This document shows, in pieces, positions 8,873 through 17,205 of a DNA stretch of 36,284 bases. Below the pieces are notes generated by a model. It had not been told where the DNA came from, did not search any database, and worked only from the letters and a program-made list of their open reading frames with translations. Position 1 is the stretch's first letter; each line of letters starts with the position of its first letter. The DNA is from Brevundimonas sp. (GTDB lineage: Bacteria > Pseudomonadota > Alphaproteobacteria > Caulobacterales > Caulobacteraceae). A program made the translations under genes and the position numbers. The stretch spans positions 1-36,284 of the forward strand of contig NZ_JAUSOE010000153.1 in the NCBI RefSeq assembly GCF_030656255.1, given 5' to 3'.

Positions 8873-10441
8873 ATGAGCACCATGAACACCGTCGGCCGCC
8901 CCACCGCTCCGAAACAAGTCCAGTCCAAGCCCGCCACCCTGACCGGCGGTCGCGGCCTGCTGCAGAATGAAGCCCTGATCTTCGAGGGCGACGGCTGGGG
9001 CAAGACCGGCGTCGATCTGGCTGAGCCCAAGACCGATGGCTCGGACCTGGGCGACCTGGTTCGCAAGGACCCGATCGGCCTGCCCGGCCTGTCCGAGCCC
9101 GAGGCCATGCGCCACTATGTGCGCCTGTCGCAGAAGAACCACGCCATCGACCTGGCCATCTATCCGCTGGGCTCGTGCACGATGAAGCACAACCCGCGCC
9201 TGAACGAGAAGATGGCCCGCCTGCCCGGCTTCTCGGACATCCACCCGCTACAGCCGATCTCGACGGTTCAGGGCGCGCTGGAGCTGATGGACACCCTGGC
9301 CCAATGGCTGAAGACCCTGACCGGCATGCCCGCCGTCGCGCTGTCTCCGAAAGCCGGCGCCCACGGCGAACTGTGCGGCCTGATGTCGATCCGCGCCGCC
9401 CACGAGGCCTCAGGCCAGCATGAGAAGCGCCGCAAGGTGCTGGTGCCCACCAGCGCCCACGGCACCAACCCGGCCACCGCCGCCTTCGTCGGCTATACCG
9501 TCGTCGAGGTCGCCCAGACCGAGGACGGCCGCGTGGACGTGGCGGACCTGGCGTCCAAGCTCGGTGACGACGTCGCCGCCATCATGGTGACCAACCCCAA
9601 CACCTGCGGCCTGTTCGAGCGCGACATCCTGGAGATCAGCCGCCTGACCCATGAGGCCGGCGCCTATTTCTACTGCGACGGCGCCAACTTCAACGCCATC
9701 GTCGGCCGGGTTCGTCCGGGGGATCTGGGCGTCGACGCCATGCACATCAACCTCCACAAGACCTTCTCGACGCCGCACGGCGGCGGCGGTCCGGGCGCGG
9801 GTCCGGTGGTGCTGTCGGAAGCCCTGGCCCCCTTCGCGCCGGCCCCGTGGGTCGTACATGACGACGGCGGCTATCGCCTGATCGAGCGCGAGGAAGACGA
9901 GGCCGAGCAGGCCTTCGGCCGCCTGTGCGCCTTCCAGGGCCAGATGGGCATGTATGTGCGCGCCCTGTCCTACATGATGTCGCACGGCGCCGACGGCCTG
10001 CGTCAGGTGGCCGAGGATGCGGTCCTGAACGCCAACTACATCAAGGCCCGCCTGTCGGACCTGATGTCGGCGGCCTTCCCTGACGGCCCCTGCATGCACG
10101 AGGCCCTGTTCGACGACGAATGGCTGAAGGGGACGGACATCACCACGCTCGACTTCGCCAAGGCGATGATCGACGAGGGCTTCCACCCGATGACCATGTA
10201 TTTCCCCCTGGTCGTCCACGGCGCCATGCTGATCGAGCCGACAGAAACCGAGTCCAAGGCCGAACTGGATCGCTTCATCCACGCCATGCGTCTGTTGGCG
10301 GAGGCTGCCAAAGCCGGCGACGTCGACCGCTTCAAGGGCGCGCCCTTCCATGCGCCGCTGAAGCGCCTGGACGAAACCCGCGCCGCCCGCTCGCCGGTGC
10401 TGCGCTGGACCGCGCCGGAAGGGTCGAACCAGGCGGCGTAA
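8873..10441 (+). CDS. gcvPB: glycine dehydrogenase (decarboxylating) subunit 2
   Basis: Beta half of the split P protein (522 aa). The PLP-binding lysine is K296 in HINLHKTFSTPHGGGGPG. Further family blocks are YPLGSCTMKHNPRLNE, SAHGTNPATAAFVGY and NPNTCGLFERDI, plus the C-terminal HPMTMYFPLVVHGAMLIEPT. Last gene of the gcv operon. A strong inverted repeat (10469-10503) lies just after its stop, facing the convergent tetR gene. Confidence 0.97.
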   Translation: MSTMNTVGRPTAPKQVQSKPATLTGGRGLLQNEALIFEGDGWGKTGVDLAEPKTDGSDLGDLVRKDPIGLPGLSEPEAMRHYVRLSQKNHAIDLAIYPLGSCTMKHNPRLNEKMARLPGFSDIHPLQPISTVQGALELMDTLAQWLKTLTGMPAVALSPKAGAHGELCGLMSIRAAHEASGQHEKRRKVLVPTSAHGTNPATAAFVGYTVVEVAQTEDGRVDVADLASKLGDDVAAIMVTNPNTCGLFERDILEISRLTHEAGAYFYCDGANFNAIVGRVRPGDLGVDAMHINLHKTFSTPHGGGGPGAGPVVLSEALAPFAPAPWVVHDDGGYRLIEREEDEAEQAFGRLCAFQGQMGMYVRALSYMMSHGADGLRQVAEDAVLNANYIKARLSDLMSAAFPDGPCMHEALFDDEWLKGTDITTLDFAKAMIDEGFHPMTMYFPLVVHGAMLIEPTETESKAELDRFIHAMRLLAEAAKAGDVDRFKGAPFHAPLKRLDETRAARSPVLRWTAPEGSNQAA

Positions 10442-10468
10442 GCCGCCTATCGGATCGTTCTTCTCTCT

Positions 10469-10503
10469 ACCGTCATCTTGGGGCCCGTCCTTAGGATGAC
10501 GGT
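10469..10503. terminator. intergenic inverted repeat between convergent gcvPB and tetR
   Basis: ACCGTCATC (10469-10477) pairs perfectly with GATGACGGT (10495-10503) and extends inward by a wobble and an A-T pair. It sits between the stops of convergent genes, where a bidirectional terminator is expected, although neither side has a U-tract. The CGTCATC...GATGACG form is also what a dispersed extragenic repeat would look like. Confidence 0.45.
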
Positions 10504-10506
10504 GGA

Positions 10507-11115
10507 TCAGGGCTGAGCCGCGACGCGCCGCAGCGCCGCAAAGGCCTCTCGGCCGAACTGTTCAGGCTCGCCGTCCGGACGGGCCAGCCAGGCCTCGGCG
10601 GCCAATTTCATGATGCTGACGGCGGCCCCGGCCACGACGCGGCAGGCGACGTCGTCGGGCGCCATGCCCTTGCGCGCCGCCAGGGCATGGGCCAGCAGCC
10701 GCTCCATCCGCTCGTACTTGGCGTGGTCGCCCGCCTGAAGGCTGGGGGTGTCGTGGATCAGCCGGGTCAAAGCCAGGATCTCGGGCGTCTGGAACCGGGC
10801 CGCGACGTCGGCCAGCGCCCCCTCGACCATGTCCAGCAGCGGCTCTTGCGCCGGGCGGGCGGCGACCGCGTCGGCGATCCGTTGCGGAAAATCGGCCTTA
10901 ATCGAGAAGACGATCTCTTCCTTCGACCCGAAATAGTTCAGCAGGGTCCGTCGCGAAACGTCGGCCGCCGCCGCGACCTCATCCAGGGTGGTCGCCTCGA
11001 AGCCGTTCTGCAGGAACAGCCGTATGCCCTCGGCCTGTATCCGGGCATGAGTCTCAATGCGCTTGCGCTCGCGCAGGCCTGGCTCGACGGAAATGTCATC
11101 TTGCACTTCTTGCAT
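10507..11115 (-). CDS. TetR-family transcriptional regulator
   Basis: Repressor of the TetR type (202 aa). The N-terminal HTH is visible in RIQAEGIRLFLQNGFEATTL followed by DEVAAAADVSRRTLLNYFGSKEEI, and the rest is an all-helical ligand-binding domain. It is divergent from the SDR gene at 11189, with a 31-bp near-palindrome between them that covers its own ATG (11115), so autorepression and control of the SDR gene are likely. No Shine-Dalgarno precedes the ATG; a GTG three codons in is an alternative start. The ligand cannot be read from the sequence. Confidence 0.9.
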   Translation of the reverse strand: MQEVQDDISVEPGLRERKRIETHARIQAEGIRLFLQNGFEATTLDEVAAAADVSRRTLLNYFGSKEEIVFSIKADFPQRIADAVAARPAQEPLLDMVEGALADVAARFQTPEILALTRLIHDTPSLQAGDHAKYERMERLLAHALAARKGMAPDDVACRVVAGAAVSIMKLAAEAWLARPDGEPEQFGREAFAALRRVAAQP

Positions 11116-11140
11116 ATTTGCACCGGATGCAGATATGCAA
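11110..11140. promoter_or_regulatory. 31-bp palindromic operator, probable TetR binding site
   Basis: Outer arms TTGCATAT and ATATGCAA are perfect, inner arms TGCA/TGCA are perfect, and 13 of 15 position pairs match around a central G. It overlaps the first bases of the tetR coding region and lies 48 bases upstream of the divergent SDR gene. Position and symmetry fit a TetR-family operator binding two dimers. Confidence 0.72.
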
Positions 11141-11188
11141 GCCGGAGCCCTTTAGAGCGACTCTTTTTTCAGCGACAGGATAACGCCG

Positions 11189-12112
11189 ATGACGACCTGG
11201 ACCACAAACGATATTCCGGATCAGAGCGGCAAACTGGCCGTCGTCACCGGCGCGACCGGCGGTCTGGGGCTGGAAACCGCTCTGGTGCTGGCCGGTAAGG
11301 GCGCGCAGGTCGTTCTGGCCGCCCGCAATCCGCAGAAGGGCGCCCAGGCCGAACAGAGAATCCGCGCGCAACATCCGACCGCCGATGTCCGGTTCGACCT
11401 GCTGGACCTGGGCGACCTGGCCTCGGTCGCGGCTTTCGCCGAGCGGTACCGGGAGGCGGGGCGGCCCATCGACATTCTGGTCAACAACGCCGGGATCATG
11501 GCCGTGCCGACGCGCCATACGACCGTCGACGGCTTCGAGCTGCAGATTGGAACCAACTATCTGTCCCACTTCGCCCTGACCGGCCGGCTTCTGCCCTTGC
11601 TGACGGCGGCCCGCGCCCGTGTGGTGCAACTGGCCAGCATCGCCCACAGGGGCGGTCGCATCCGATTGGACGATCTGAACTATAAGACCGGCTACAGCGC
11701 CTGGCCGGTCTATCAACAGTCCAAACTGGCCATGCTGATGTTCGCCCTGGAACTGCAGCGCCGCAGCGACCGGCAAGACTGGAGCCTGACCAGCGTCGCC
11801 GCCCACCCCGGCTTCGCCCGCACCGACCTGATCGACAACGGCCACGCTGGCGCCCGCCCCAGCCTGTTCGCGCGCGCGACCCACATGCTGGAATCCTTCG
11901 CCAGCCATTCCGCCGCCGACGGCGCCCTGCCCATCCTCATGGCCGCCACCCTGCCGGACGCCCCGCCGGGCGCCTATTATGGGCCCCAGGGCTTCCAGGA
12001 GCTGAAGGGACCGCCAGGTCCGGCCGTCATCAAGCCCCAGGCCCGCGACGCCGAGGTCGCCGACTGGCTTTGGCGGGAATCGGAACGGCTGACCGGCGTC
12101 CGTTACGGCTGA
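11189..12112 (+). CDS. short-chain dehydrogenase/reductase (retinol-dehydrogenase-like)
   Basis: NAD(P)-dependent oxidoreductase (307 aa) with a Rossmann fold. Cofactor motif TGATGGLG near residue 20, NNAG in DILVNNAGIMAVP, catalytic YxxxK as YQQSK, and a preceding Ser in QLASIAH. The layout with PxxxTVDGFELQIGTNYL and HPGFARTDL is that of the longer SDRs annotated as 'SDR family, oxidoreductase'. It is divergently transcribed from a TetR regulator across a shared operator, so it is probably induced by the regulator's ligand. The substrate is unknown. Confidence 0.9.
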   Translation: MTTWTTNDIPDQSGKLAVVTGATGGLGLETALVLAGKGAQVVLAARNPQKGAQAEQRIRAQHPTADVRFDLLDLGDLASVAAFAERYREAGRPIDILVNNAGIMAVPTRHTTVDGFELQIGTNYLSHFALTGRLLPLLTAARARVVQLASIAHRGGRIRLDDLNYKTGYSAWPVYQQSKLAMLMFALELQRRSDRQDWSLTSVAAHPGFARTDLIDNGHAGARPSLFARATHMLESFASHSAADGALPILMAATLPDAPPGAYYGPQGFQELKGPPGPAVIKPQARDAEVADWLWRESERLTGVRYG

Positions 12113-12287
12113 GCCTCAACGGCGTGTCATTCGAGACACAGCTGTAAATCCACGCCTAATCATGACCGAAGCTTCATAAGGCTGACACGGATCGGCCATC
12201 GAAGCGGAGTCTTAAGGGTCGTTGTGGCAGGTTCGCCACGGTCGTCTTTTCCAGTCGCCTACAGGGATCGGCCGGTCGTGATGATCG

Positions 12288-12728
12288 TTGTCTCTTTGCC
12301 TCCTCCTCCCCATCTGGGCCGTCTTGACCTTCGTAACCGCGTTTCGCTTTCCGTCCTCCAACCCGCGCAGCCGTACGCTGCGTGCGGTGAAACGCTGGGC
12401 GCTGATGGCCGGGGGTCTGTTCGTCGTTCTGCTCGGGATTCTGATCGCGCCACTGCCCGGCCCCGGCGGCATCCCCGTCATCGCGGTCGGCCTGATGCTG
12501 ATCTTGAAAAGCTCGTTCTGGGCCAAGCGTCTGTTCATCCGCGCCCAGTACGCCCGGCCGAAATGGGTCTATCCCTTCCGCCGACTCATGCGGAAGAAGC
12601 CGGAGTTCGCCCCCGTCTTCTGGCAGCAGGCCCTGCGCGCCGAGAAGGTGGTGCTGAAGCGATCACGCCGTCGCCTGACGCGTACACGCAAAGGCATGCG
12701 CCGCTATTTCCGGAAGATGTTCCGCTAG
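12288..12728 (+). CDS. small membrane protein with PGPGG motif
   Basis: A 146-residue frame from a TTG at 12288. The central hydrophobic segment WALMAGGLFVVLLGILIAPL is followed by PGPGGIPVIAVGLMLIL, which resembles the 'putative transmembrane PGPGW' family. The C-terminal third is very basic (KRSRRRLTRTRKGMRRYFRK), probably cytoplasmic and perhaps nucleic-acid or lipid facing. The start is uncertain: TTG 12288 has no Shine-Dalgarno, and a GTG at 12387, just before the conserved part, would give about 113 residues. Bases 12113-12287 upstream contain no other gene that I can see. Function unknown. Confidence 0.65.
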   Translation: MSLCLLLPIWAVLTFVTAFRFPSSNPRSRTLRAVKRWALMAGGLFVVLLGILIAPLPGPGGIPVIAVGLMLILKSSFWAKRLFIRAQYARPKWVYPFRRLMRKKPEFAPVFWQQALRAEKVVLKRSRRRLTRTRKGMRRYFRKMFR

Positions 12729-12860
12729 TTGGCGTCTGATTTCGCGGTTGCGTTGCTGCACCCGCTAACCACAGGAACGTGAACGCCGTTCTCCCTCTAC
12801 AGGCGTATCCTGCGCGGGCGTTATCAGAGAGCCACTAATGCGTTGGGAGGCGCTAAGGTC

Positions 12861-13331
12861 ATGATGTCACGCGTACAAAAGGGCATGATCGCGGGCGTCG
12901 CCGCGACCGTCGCCGTTTCCTTGCTTGAGATACCCAACCTGTTCCTGAACTGGTTCGACCCCTTCCAGGGGGTCATCGCCACCATGATCGGCATGCCCGG
13001 CAATCTCGCCGTCGGCTGGGCGATCCACGCCTTCAGCGGCGTCTTCATTCTGGGCCCGCTGTTCGGTCTGATGTGTCCCCGCCTGCCCACCGATACCCCC
13101 GAGACCAAGGGCATCGTCTTCGCCGTCGGCGCCTGGGTGGTGATGATGGGGGCCATCATGATGCTGGGCGACTACCGAACCTTCTCGGCCGCCGCCGGCT
13201 TCGGCACCATCGGCTGGCTGCTGATCACCCATGCGGTGTTCGGCATCGTTCTGGGCAATGTCTACGCCCGTCTGGTGACGCGTGAAAAACGCCAAGCGGC
13301 GCATTTCATGGGCGGCGCCACCGCCCACTGA
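12861..13331 (+). CDS. four-helix membrane protein, DUF6789-like
   Basis: A 156-residue protein with roughly four hydrophobic helices (GMIAGVAATVAVSLLEI, GWAIHAFSGVFILGPLFGLM, IVFAVGAWVVMMGAIMML, GWLLITHAVFGIVLGNVYA). The opening QKGMIAGVAATVAVS and the overall plan resemble the DUF6789 family of uncharacterised membrane proteins. That assignment is from memory of the pattern. ATG 12861 is chosen with GGGAGG at 12845-12850 upstream; ATG 12864 is equally possible. A strong terminator follows 25 bases after the stop. Bases 12729-12860 upstream show no gene. Confidence 0.75.
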   Translation: MMSRVQKGMIAGVAATVAVSLLEIPNLFLNWFDPFQGVIATMIGMPGNLAVGWAIHAFSGVFILGPLFGLMCPRLPTDTPETKGIVFAVGAWVVMMGAIMMLGDYRTFSAAAGFGTIGWLLITHAVFGIVLGNVYARLVTREKRQAAHFMGGATAH

Positions 13332-13356
13332 CCGCGGCCATTCAGACATAAGAAAA

Positions 13357-13385
13357 GGCCCCCAGCGACGCCGGGGGCCTTTTTT
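13357..13385. terminator. bidirectional Rho-independent terminator
   Basis: GGCCCCC (13357-13363) pairs with GGGGGCC (13373-13379) over a 9-base loop. T6 follows on the plus strand, and AAAA precedes the stem, giving a T-run on the minus strand. It ends the membrane-protein gene at 13331 and, from the other side, the F0 operon whose last stop is at 13408. Confidence 0.9.
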
Positions 13386-13407
13386 CGTTCGGCTAAGCCA
13401 GCCGGTC

Positions 13408-13923
13408 TCAGTTCAGGCGGTCGCCGATCTGAGCGATGGCGGCGTCGAGCAGCGGATCCTTGGCGCCGCCGGCGAGGCGGGCGGCCAGGATCTGTTCCGC
13501 GGCCTTGGCGGCCAGGTCGGCGGCGGCCGCCTTGACCTCTGCGGAGGCCTGGGCCTCGGCCTGGGCGATGCGGGTCTCGGCCATCTTCTGACGACGGGCC
13601 AGGGTCTCTTCCAGCTTGGCCTTGGACTCGACTTCCAGACGACGGGCGTCGGCTTCCGCCTGGGCCATCATCTCGGCGGCCTGGGCCTCGGCCTCGGCCT
13701 TCTCCTTGCGGATCTGGGCCAGCAGGGCCTCGGCCTCGGCGCGCAGACGGGCGGCCTCGTCCAGGTCGGCCTGGATCTTGGCGCCCTTGGCGTCCAGTTG
13801 GGCGGCGGCGATCTTGGGCACGCCGGCGGCGATCAGGATGCCGAAGAAGATCAGCAGGCCGATGCCGACCCAGATCTCCGCATTGGCGAAGCTCCAGATG
13901 CCGTGTTCGAAGATCAGGTTCAT
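13408..13923 (-). CDS. atpF: F0F1 ATP synthase subunit b
   Basis: Peripheral-stalk subunit (171 aa): one N-terminal membrane helix (VGIGLLIFFGILIAAGVP) followed by a long Ala/Glu/Lys-rich coiled coil that reaches up to F1. Last gene of the minus-strand F0 operon. Its ATG overlaps the stop of atpF' by one base (TGATG), indicating coupled translation of the b'-b heterodimer. The F1 genes are not in this window, as is usual for alphaproteobacteria, where F0 and F1 operons are separate. Confidence 0.95.
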   Translation of the reverse strand: MNLIFEHGIWSFANAEIWVGIGLLIFFGILIAAGVPKIAAAQLDAKGAKIQADLDEAARLRAEAEALLAQIRKEKAEAEAQAAEMMAQAEADARRLEVESKAKLEETLARRQKMAETRIAQAEAQASAEVKAAAADLAAKAAEQILAARLAGGAKDPLLDAAIAQIGDRLN

Positions 13924-14495
13924 CAGACGGCTCCCTTGGCCGTAGCCAGTTCGGCCGAGGTGGCGGCCTTGCCGGTCAGGCGCTCGACCATGGCGGCAGC
14001 GGCGTCGGAGGCGATGACGGCCACATTGGCCATGGCCGCGTCGCGCGTCTTGCCGATGGCGGTCTCGGCCTCGGCGATGCGGGCGTTGACGACGGCTTCT
14101 TCAGCGGCCTGACGGGTGGCGGCGTCTTCCGTCACGCGGGCCTTGGCGGCGGCGGCCATGGCGCGAGCGTCGGCGCGGGCCTTGGCGACCTCGGCCTGGG
14201 CTTGAGCGGCCTGGTCGGCGGCCTCGGCCTGGACCTGACGCGCGGTGGCGACGGCGTTGGAAATCGTATCGGCCCGCTCGTCCATCACCTTGCGAAGGCG
14301 CGGCGCGAAGACCTTGGAGACCAGAACATACAGGATGACGAACAGGATCAGCAGATAGCCGATCTGGCCCGCCCAGTGTTCGAACTGGAATTGCGGCAGG
14401 CCGCCCGAGCCGTGCTCGGCGGCGGTCGCCGTCTCGGCGTGCAGGTCCGCTTCGACCGAAGCCGGAACCGCATGATTGGTGTGGGTGCTGGCCAT
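13923..14495 (-). CDS. atpF': F0F1 ATP synthase subunit b'
   Basis: Second, diverged b-type stalk subunit (190 aa), typical of photosynthetic and other alphaproteobacteria. It has an N-terminal extension rich in Ala/His/Glu before a single membrane helix (IGYLLILFVILYVLVSKVF), then the b'-typical PRLRKVMDERADTIS and an Ala-rich coiled coil. It sits directly after atpE, the normal b' position, and overlaps atpF by one base. Between atpE and this gene lies a strong GC hairpin. Confidence 0.94.
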   Translation of the reverse strand: MASTHTNHAVPASVEADLHAETATAAEHGSGGLPQFQFEHWAGQIGYLLILFVILYVLVSKVFAPRLRKVMDERADTISNAVATARQVQAEAADQAAQAQAEVAKARADARAMAAAAKARVTEDAATRQAAEEAVVNARIAEAETAIGKTRDAAMANVAVIASDAAAAMVERLTGKAATSAELATAKGAV

Positions 14496-14523
14496 GAACC
14501 GTCTGCTGCAGGATCAGATGAAG

Positions 14524-14570
14524 CGGCGCGCGGGCGAACCCCGCGCGCCGGTATCGGCTGATATCAGCCG
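14524..14570 (-). other. two inverted repeats between atpE and atpF'
   Basis: An 11-bp perfect GC stem (14524-14534 with 14540-14550, 5-base loop) is followed, toward atpE, by a perfect 16-bp palindrome CGGCTGATATCAGCCG (14555-14570) that contains the atpE stop codon. Neither has a U-run. The position just after the c-subunit gene suggests a role in raising atpE mRNA stability or reducing read-through, since many c subunits are needed per b and b'. Confidence 0.65.
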
Positions 14571-14788
14571 AAGATCATCAGGATGCCGAGCACGAAGGCC
14601 AGGATGCCCAGGGCTTCGGCAAGGGCGGCGCCCACGAACAGGTTGCCGACTTGGCCGGCGGCGGCCGACGGGTTGCGCAGGGCGCCGGCCAGGAACTGAC
14701 CGAAGATGTTGCCCACGCCCAGGGCCGAACCGATCATGCCCAGGGTTGCGAGACCGGCACCGATGTACTTGGCGGCTTCAGCGTCCAT
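14564..14788 (-). CDS. atpE: F0F1 ATP synthase subunit c
   Basis: Proton-translocating ring subunit (74 aa), a hairpin of two membrane helices. The proton-binding carboxylate is E58 in [11 protein letters not shown], and the polar loop is [11 protein letters not shown]. Length and sequence are standard for alphaproteobacteria; the E58 surroundings give no reason to suspect a Na+-type ring. It lies 56 bases downstream of atpB. Confidence 0.97.
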   Translation of the reverse strand: MDAEAAKYIGAGLATLGMIGSALGVGNIFGQFLAGALRNPSAAAGQVGNLFVGAALAEALGILAFVLGILMIFG

Positions 14789-14844
14789 GATTGTATTCCT
14801 AGATTAAGTCGTTGGTGGTTGGGGTGAAGAGACTGGTCCTGCCC

Positions 14845-15630
14845 TTAGTGGGCGTGGTCCAGGTTGACCACATCATTCAGATAGATGCAGGCCAGAACGG
14901 CAAAGACGAAGGCCTGAAGGAAGGCCACGAGAAACTCCAGCGCGGTCAGGGCGACGACCATGCCCAGCGACAGGGCCGCGACCGGGAAGGCCAGCAGGCC
15001 GATGCCGCCGCCCAGACCCAGTAGGCCCAGAGACACGACGAAGCCGGCGAAGATCTTCAGCGCCACGTGGCCGCCCAGCATGTTGCCGAACAGACGAAGC
15101 GCCAGGGTGACCGGACGCAGCAGGAAGGAGACGAACTCGATCAGGCCGACGACCGGACGCAGCGCTAGCGGCGCGCCCATGGGCCAGAACAGCTTGAAGA
15201 AGCCCAGGCCGTTCTTGGCGAAACCGACGACCAGCACCAGACCAAAGGTGATCAGGGCGAAGGTGACCGTGATGGCCAGCTGCGACGTCGCCGTGAAGGT
15301 CAGGAACAGACCCAGGATGTTCATGCCCAGGATCATCATGAACAGGGTGAAGACGAACGGGAAATACTTGCGGCCTTCGTGGCCGATGATGGAATCGGCC
15401 AGATTGTCGATCAGGCCGAACACGCCCTCGCCCGCGGCCTGCAGACGGCCGGGCACGACCTGGGCGTTCGAGGTCACAGCGGCCAGGAAGCCGACGATCA
15501 CGACGAAGGCGGCCGTCATGGCGATGTGCGAATTGGTCACGGCCAAATCGACCGTGCCCAGCACGGGCAGGGTCACGTCAGGAAGGTCGATGACCTTCTG
15601 AATCTGAAACTGATGAATCGGATCGGCCAT
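14845..15630 (-). CDS. atpB: F0F1 ATP synthase subunit a
   Basis: Stator subunit of the proton channel (261 aa), a multi-spanning membrane protein. The essential arginine is in VTLALRLFGNMLGGHVALKI, and the C-terminal helix with FVFAVLACIYLNDVVNL is typical. It starts 6 bases after atpI stops and precedes atpE. Confidence 0.96.
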   Translation of the reverse strand: MADPIHQFQIQKVIDLPDVTLPVLGTVDLAVTNSHIAMTAAFVVIVGFLAAVTSNAQVVPGRLQAAGEGVFGLIDNLADSIIGHEGRKYFPFVFTLFMMILGMNILGLFLTFTATSQLAITVTFALITFGLVLVVGFAKNGLGFFKLFWPMGAPLALRPVVGLIEFVSFLLRPVTLALRLFGNMLGGHVALKIFAGFVVSLGLLGLGGGIGLLAFPVAALSLGMVVALTALEFLVAFLQAFVFAVLACIYLNDVVNLDHAH

Positions 15631-15636
15631 GAAGCC

Positions 15637-15996
15637 CTATCGTTCCCCGTCTTCGTCGGCCTCGACGTAAGGATCAGCCGGAGCCGACGTCCCTAACGCC
15701 TTGGCCTGCGCCATCAGCCGGTTGGCTGTGCGACGCGCCATGTAAATCGACAAGGCGAAGCCCAACAGGACCCCGCCGATCAAACCCCACGGACGGGTTC
15801 CAAAGACCCAGTCCGCGATGAAACCCGCCGCAAGACCCACAAACACGCCGCCGAGAAGCTCGGCGATGATCTTGTAGGCCTGACCCGACACCTGATGGCC
15901 GGTCAGCTCGGCGGATTTCTCCACCGTGGTCCGCGCCTCCAATGCGGATGCGCTGTCTTGGAGGCGTTTGATCGCCTCTTCGCGCGATTCCGACAT
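15637..15996 (-). CDS. atpI: ATP synthase protein I
   Basis: Small accessory protein (119 aa) with two membrane helices (IIAELLGGVFVGLAAGFIAD and WGLIGGVLLGFALSIYMA), first gene of the F0 operon. AtpI is thought to help c-ring assembly and is not essential. An N-terminal charged stretch and an acidic C-terminus (DPYVEADEDGER) flank the helices. Promoter signals should lie in 15997-16233, shared with the divergent ispH. Confidence 0.92.
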   Translation of the reverse strand: MSESREEAIKRLQDSASALEARTTVEKSAELTGHQVSGQAYKIIAELLGGVFVGLAAGFIADWVFGTRPWGLIGGVLLGFALSIYMARRTANRLMAQAKALGTSAPADPYVEADEDGER

Positions 15997-16024
15997 GGGG
16001 GACAGGACCTGTGCTCTCAGCGCT

Positions 16025-16039
16025 CAAACAATGTGTTTG
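16025..16039. promoter_or_regulatory. inverted repeat upstream of atpI
   Basis: CAAACA-ATG-TGTTTG is a perfect 6-bp inverted repeat with a 3-base spacer, 29 bases upstream of the atpI start, in the gap shared with ispH. It could be an operator or a 5'-UTR hairpin. No regulator can be named. Confidence 0.35.
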
Positions 16040-16233
16040 GGCGGGTCTGAATTCGGCGCGGAAACTAATCGTGAGCGGCCAAGAGGTCAAGGCGTCGTGA
16101 ACGGAGGTTAAATCTTTGTTCGAACTCGTTTTTCGCCGGATACGGCCTGACCGTGGCGATGCGTCGCTGTTCAGGGCCAGGGATTCGGTCGCCGTGCATG
16201 GCGATATGTCGCGTGAACGACTAGGTTGCGGCC

Positions 16234-17205
16234 ATGAACATGCACGTCCCCGCCCCCTCGCCTGAACGCCGCCCCATCGCGGTGCGGCTGGCGACCCCGC
16301 GCGGTTTCTGCGCCGGGGTGGACCGGGCGATCCAGATCGTCGAGCGCGCGATCGAGAAGTTCGGCGCCCCCGTCTATGTGCGCCACGAGATCGTCCATAA
16401 CCGCCATGTGGTCGAGCGGCTGAAGTCCATGGGCGCGATCTTCGTCAAGGAGCTGGACGAATGTCCGGACGACCGGCCGGTCGTCTTCTCGGCCCACGGC
16501 GTGCCCAAGTCGGTGCCCGCCAACGCTCAGGCGCGCCAGCTGCTGTTCCTCGACGCCACCTGCCCCCTGGTGTCCAAGGTCCATGTGGAGGCGGAGCGTC
16601 ATCATGACGCGGGCCGCCATATCATCCTGATCGGCCACGCCGGCCATCCGGAGGTGATCGGCACCATGGGTCAACTGCCGCCGGGCGCTATCAGCCTGAT
16701 CGAGACCGAGGCCGACGCCGAATCGTTCGAACGGCCCGGCGACGCCCCCCTGGCCTATGCGACCCAGACCACCCTGTCGGTCGACGACACGGCGGGCATA
16801 TTGAAGGTGCTGAAGCGCCGCTTCCCCGAACTGCCCGATCCGCACAAGGAAGACATCTGCTACGCCACCACCAACCGCCAGGACGCGGTCAAGGTGCTGG
16901 GCGAGGGCTGTGAGCTGGTGCTGGTGGTCGGGTCCAAGAACTCGTCCAACTCGGCCCGGCTGGTCGAGGTGGCGATGCGCGCCGGCGCCCGCGACGCCCG
17001 GCTGGTCGATGACGCCTCACAGGTGGACTGGGCGTGGTTCGACGGGGTTCAGACGGTCGGCGTCACCGCCGGCGCCTCTGCCCCCGAGCCGCTGATCGCC
17101 GCCCTGGTGGACGCCATCGCCGAACGGTTCGACGCCACCGTCACCGAGGACGGCGGCGCGCGCGAGACCGTGACCTTCAAGCTGCCTCGGCTTCTGACGA
17201 CCTGA
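16234..17205 (+). CDS. ispH: 4-hydroxy-3-methylbut-2-enyl diphosphate reductase
   Basis: Last enzyme of the MEP isoprenoid pathway (323 aa); makes IPP and DMAPP using a 4Fe-4S cluster. The three cluster cysteines are C26 ([11 protein letters not shown]), C110 ([11 protein letters not shown]) and C209 ([11 protein letters not shown]). HEIVHN, SAHGV, GHAGHPE and [10 protein letters not shown] are the usual substrate-site blocks. The 3' end overlaps the 3' end of the convergent histidine kinase gene by 29 bases. Confidence 0.97.
   Translation: MNMHVPAPSPERRPIAVRLATPRGFCAGVDRAIQIVERAIEKFGAPVYVRHEIVHNRHVVERLKSMGAIFVKELDECPDDRPVVFSAHGVPKSVPANAQARQLLFLDATCPLVSKVHVEAERHHDAGRHIILIGHAGHPEVIGTMGQLPPGAISLIETEADAESFERPGDAPLAYATQTTLSVDDTAGILKVLKRRFPELPDPHKEDICYATTNRQDAVKVLGEGCELVLVVGSKNSSNSARLVEVAMRAGARDARLVDDASQVDWAWFDGVQTVGVTAGASAPEPLIAALVDAIAERFDATVTEDGGARETVTFKLPRLLTT

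Noticed and set aside
12775..12810. GGAAC at 12775 as the -35 of an EcfG-type general-stress promoter
   Set aside because: No CGTT at the required 16-17 base spacing, so the two-part motif is incomplete.
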